Shown here: one piece after another, positions 41,573 to 43,620 of the stretch
Numbering within the stretch: position 1 is the first letter of the stretch
How the letters are laid out: every line of letters begins with the position of its first letter
From: Acidimicrobiales bacterium AG-414-N20
GTDB lineage: Bacteria; Actinomycetota; Acidimicrobiia; Acidimicrobiales; MedAcidi-G1
Length of the DNA stretch: 43,620 bases
Reading direction: 5' to 3'
NCBI GenBank assembly: GCA_003214465.1
Contig: QCLO01000013.1
Coordinates: forward strand, 1-43,620
Notes under the pieces: model-generated
What the model was told of the DNA's origin: nothing
Seen by the model: the letters and a program-made list of their open reading frames with translations, nothing else
Database searches by the model: none
Made by a program: the position numbers and the translations under genes

Positions 41573-41863
41573 TTGCAAGATCGATTACTAGATGCATCAG
41601 AGTTGGAAGAAATAATTAGTAATTTCCCAAAATGGGAGTATCGAGAAAAGAGTCTGAAACAAGATTTTATGTTTAGCGACTTTAGTGAAGCATTCGAATT
41701 CATGGTTCAGGTATCTGAGATAGCGGAGGATCTTAATCATCATCCTGATTGGTCGAACTCTTGGAATAAAGTTTCTATTTCAATTTCCACCCATTCCGCA
41801 GGCGGTCTAACCGCTCTCGACCTGAAATTTGTAGAAAAAGTAGAATCGCTTCCGGGTATTTAA
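41573..41863 (+). CDS. Pterin-4a-carbinolamine dehydratase
   Basis: A 96-residue enzyme of the 4a-hydroxytetrahydrobiopterin dehydratase family. The signature ...EDLNHHPDWSNSWNKVSI...THSAGGLTALD contains the active-site His pair and Trp. It recycles the pterin cofactor used by aromatic amino acid hydroxylases; some bacterial members have other roles. The start is TTG. It is one base after sufC, so it is part of the same transcript, although the link to Fe-S assembly is unclear. It overlaps the convergent sufU by 4 nt. Confidence 0.92.
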   Translation: MQDRLLDASELEEIISNFPKWEYREKSLKQDFMFSDFSEAFEFMVQVSEIAEDLNHHPDWSNSWNKVSISISTHSAGGLTALDLKFVEKVESLPGI

Positions 41864-42324
41864 TTTTCCACTGAATCAATGATCTGATCAAAAGTGTTCC
41901 ACCCGAGGGTTGCACATTTGATTCTGACAGGGTATTTAACCACGCCTTTTAAGGCTTCTAGGTCACCTAAAGAAGACGGCGTTTCGTCTAGGCTGCTTTC
42001 CGCTGAATTCAAATCGTTTTCATGGCTAGACATCATTTTTTTAAATCGTTCAAACACTTCTTTCGCCTCATCCAAGGTTTTCCCTAGAACAGATTCGGTC
42101 ATCATTGAAGCGGAAGCTTGACTTATAGAACAGCCTTGCCCGCCTATGCGAATTTCCTTTATTACTTTGTCTTCGAGGATCACATAGACTTTCACATCAT
42201 CGCCGCAAAGAGGATTAAAACCCTCCTCCATAATCGCCGGAGGTGTAGGTAATTCTCCTTTATTCCTGGGACTTCGGTAATGATCCAGAATTACTTCTTT
42301 GTATAAATCTTCAAGCCCAGTCAC
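41860..42324 (-). CDS. sufU: SufU scaffold/sulfur-transfer protein
   Basis: A 154-residue SufU. The conserved zinc-ligand Cys are in NPLCGDDVKV, GGQGCSISQASASMM and RIKCATLGWNTF, together with the Asp of CGDD. SufU receives persulfide from SufS, and the Zn binding distinguishes it from IscU. It starts 18 nt after the sufS stop on the same strand, so sufS-sufU are co-transcribed. It is convergent with the pterin dehydratase gene. Confidence 0.95.
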   Translation of the reverse strand: MTGLEDLYKEVILDHYRSPRNKGELPTPPAIMEEGFNPLCGDDVKVYVILEDKVIKEIRIGGQGCSISQASASMMTESVLGKTLDEAKEVFERFKKMMSSHENDLNSAESSLDETPSSLGDLEALKGVVKYPVRIKCATLGWNTFDQIIDSVEN

Positions 42325-42342
42325 GATTTCTCCAAATCAGTT

Positions 42343-43581
42343 TCAAGCAAAAATCTTGCCAGCTTCATTTATAGCATCAGCTAAAACATCTATGTCAGAC
42401 TCGTCATTATAAATGTATAAGGAAGCTCTAGCTGTGGCATTTAGTCCCATAAGTTTCATCAAAGGTTTGCAACAATGATGTCCAGCCCGTACACAAACAC
42501 CGTATTGGTCGAGAACCTGACTCAAATCATGGGGATGAACATCACGGTAAGACAGAGAGAGAACACCTGATCGATCAATTGGATTCTGGGGGCCGTGTAT
42601 GATCAGATCATTTCCGAATCTATCGTTTAACATTTGCAAAGCATAAGAAGTAAGTTTTTGCTCGTGCTCTCGAATCGCTCCCATGCCAATTTTTTCTAAG
42701 TAGCTGATTGCGACACCAAGTCCGATTATTTCAGCGATGGGGGGAGTTCCAGCTTCAAATTTCCAAGGAAGTTCATTGGCTGTAAAACCATCAGAGGTAA
42801 CGTTTAAGATCATTTCCCCGCCACCAAGGAAAGGGGGCATATTCTCGAGTATTTCTAAACGCCCCCAAAGAACACCAATTCCGGTAGGCCCGCACATTTT
42901 ATGCCCACTAAAAGCTATAAAATCAGCACCCAAGTCAGTGACATCGGTCTCAAAATGTGGCGTTGACTGACAAGCATCAACAAGACAGAGTGCACCGACT
43001 TTGTGAGCTGCTTCAACAAGTTTTTTTACAGGATTTATGGTTCCTAATGCATTAGAAACCGCAGTTACGCAAAGAAGTTTTACTCCCTTTAGCAATTCAT
43101 CAATGTTGTCTAAATCAAGTTGTCCGTCATGAGTTATGGGAATCCAACGGATTTCGATATCTCGCTCGCTTGAAAGCTGTTGCCATGGAACTATATTTGA
43201 GTGGTGTTCAAGTGAGCTTAAGAGAATCACGTCACCGTCAGTTAGTTGACTTCGTGCCCAACTGTACGAAACTAGATTTATTGCCTCAGTGGCATTTTTT
43301 GTGAAAATTATTTCTTTCTCGGAATTAGAGTTGATAAAACGGTGCACCTTTCGACGCGTTTCTTCTACTTCTTCAGTTGCAAGTTCTGCGATGTGATAAG
43401 CACCTCTGTGAACATTTGCATTTATCTCTTTGTAGTAATCATTCATCCGTTCAATTACTTCAATTGGTTTTTGAGAAGTAGCTGCAGAGTCAAGATAAAC
43501 AATTGGATTGTCATTTACCGAGCGTTCTAAAAGAGGGAACTCTTTCTTTATAACTTGAGGGTCAAAAATAGATTTACTCAT
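42343..43581 (-). CDS. sufS: Cysteine desulfurase SufS
   Basis: A 412-residue type II cysteine desulfurase (PLP). Motifs: NPIVYLDSAATSQKP, LLSSLEHHSNIVPWQQL, VDACQSTPHF, the PLP Lys in AFSGHKMCGPTGIGVLWG, and the active-site Cys in VRAGHHCCKPLMK. It extracts sulfur from cysteine for the SUF system. It is transcribed with sufU, toward the sufD-sufC operon. An upstream reading frame seems to overlap its start by 4 nt. Confidence 0.96.
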   Translation of the reverse strand: MSKSIFDPQVIKKEFPLLERSVNDNPIVYLDSAATSQKPIEVIERMNDYYKEINANVHRGAYHIAELATEEVEETRRKVHRFINSNSEKEIIFTKNATEAINLVSYSWARSQLTDGDVILLSSLEHHSNIVPWQQLSSERDIEIRWIPITHDGQLDLDNIDELLKGVKLLCVTAVSNALGTINPVKKLVEAAHKVGALCLVDACQSTPHFETDVTDLGADFIAFSGHKMCGPTGIGVLWGRLEILENMPPFLGGGEMILNVTSDGFTANELPWKFEAGTPPIAEIIGLGVAISYLEKIGMGAIREHEQKLTSYALQMLNDRFGNDLIIHGPQNPIDRSGVLSLSYRDVHPHDLSQVLDQYGVCVRAGHHCCKPLMKLMGLNATARASLYIYNDESDIDVLADAINEAGKIFA

Positions 43582-43619
43582 GAGTCGTCACTTTTAAAAG
43601 AGTCATAACCGGAAGATTC
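43578..43619 (-). CDS. C-terminal end of an upstream gene (5' end outside window)
   Basis: A minus-strand frame ends with residues ESSGYDSFKSDDS and a TGA that overlaps the sufS ATG by 4 nt (ATGA). This looks like the last 13 codons of a gene that continues beyond the window and is translationally coupled to sufS. Only the short tail is visible, so identity and reality are uncertain. Confidence 0.35.
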   Translation of the reverse strand, partial: ESSGYDSFKSDDS

Positions 43620-43620
43620 A

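Overview
The window looks like a chromosomal segment of a moderately low-GC actinobacterium, most likely a marine or freshwater Acidimicrobiia-type lineage. The evidence is a CarD regulator, a Ddn-type deazaflavin (F420) oxidoreductase, a BldC-like helix-turn-helix protein, a SufU-type SUF system with a Rieske-like protein, a tmRNA tag containing the actinobacterial KRDS motif, and many acyl-CoA enzymes. The taxonomic call is inference; no rRNA lies in the window.

Layout. 1-3.5 kb is accessory DNA: a partial gene, a membrane zinc-ribbon protein, a repeat-rich lipoprotein and two exported or membrane hypotheticals, punctuated by three copies of a 39-48 nt intergenic repeat. It ends near the 3' end of a tRNA-Pro gene (3.9 kb). 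4-6.4 kb holds an acyl-CoA synthetase and a crotonase. 6.4-10.2 kb is a minus-strand block: ogt, uspA, carD, a conserved hypothetical and proS. 10.3-15.8 kb holds an acyl-CoA dehydrogenase, an alpha/beta hydrolase, a metY-like sulfhydrylase and two oxidoreductases. A lipoprotein metalloprotease (15.9-17.8 kb) follows; it carries a 44-nt segment matching metY. 17.8-21.7 kb holds a second acyl-CoA synthetase, a NIPSNAP-like protein, an AllA-like protein, a Ddn-family protein and a small hypothetical. 21.7-24.1 kb is the RNA-quality and nucleotide-hygiene cluster ssrA, smpB, rph and rdgB. 24.1-30.2 kb is a minus-strand run: a PAS-GGDEF-EAL protein, tRNA-Leu, clpP, rpe, aceK and a SnoaL-like gene.

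The clearest hidden gene is selD (31461-32495). Its catalytic residue is encoded by an in-frame TGA (31494-31496), so it is a selenoprotein whose first 20 codons are lost if TGA is read as stop. A strong ribosome binding site and a bacterial SECIS-like hairpin support this. A class V aminotransferase (cysteine desulfurase-like) directly upstream could supply selenium. 32.5-38.3 kb carries a phosphotransferase, a crotonase, an amidohydrolase, an acyl-CoA carboxylase beta subunit, an orphan biotin carrier protein and a GNAT. 38.3-43.6 kb ends with a membrane hypothetical, a BldC-like HTH protein and the SUF cluster (sufD, Rieske-like, sufC, a pterin dehydratase, and convergent sufS-sufU). No sufB is visible in the window.

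Together the genes suggest an aerobic heterotroph that uses fatty or organic acids. AceK implies control of isocitrate flux at the glyoxylate branch point, and SelD implies selenocysteine synthesis.
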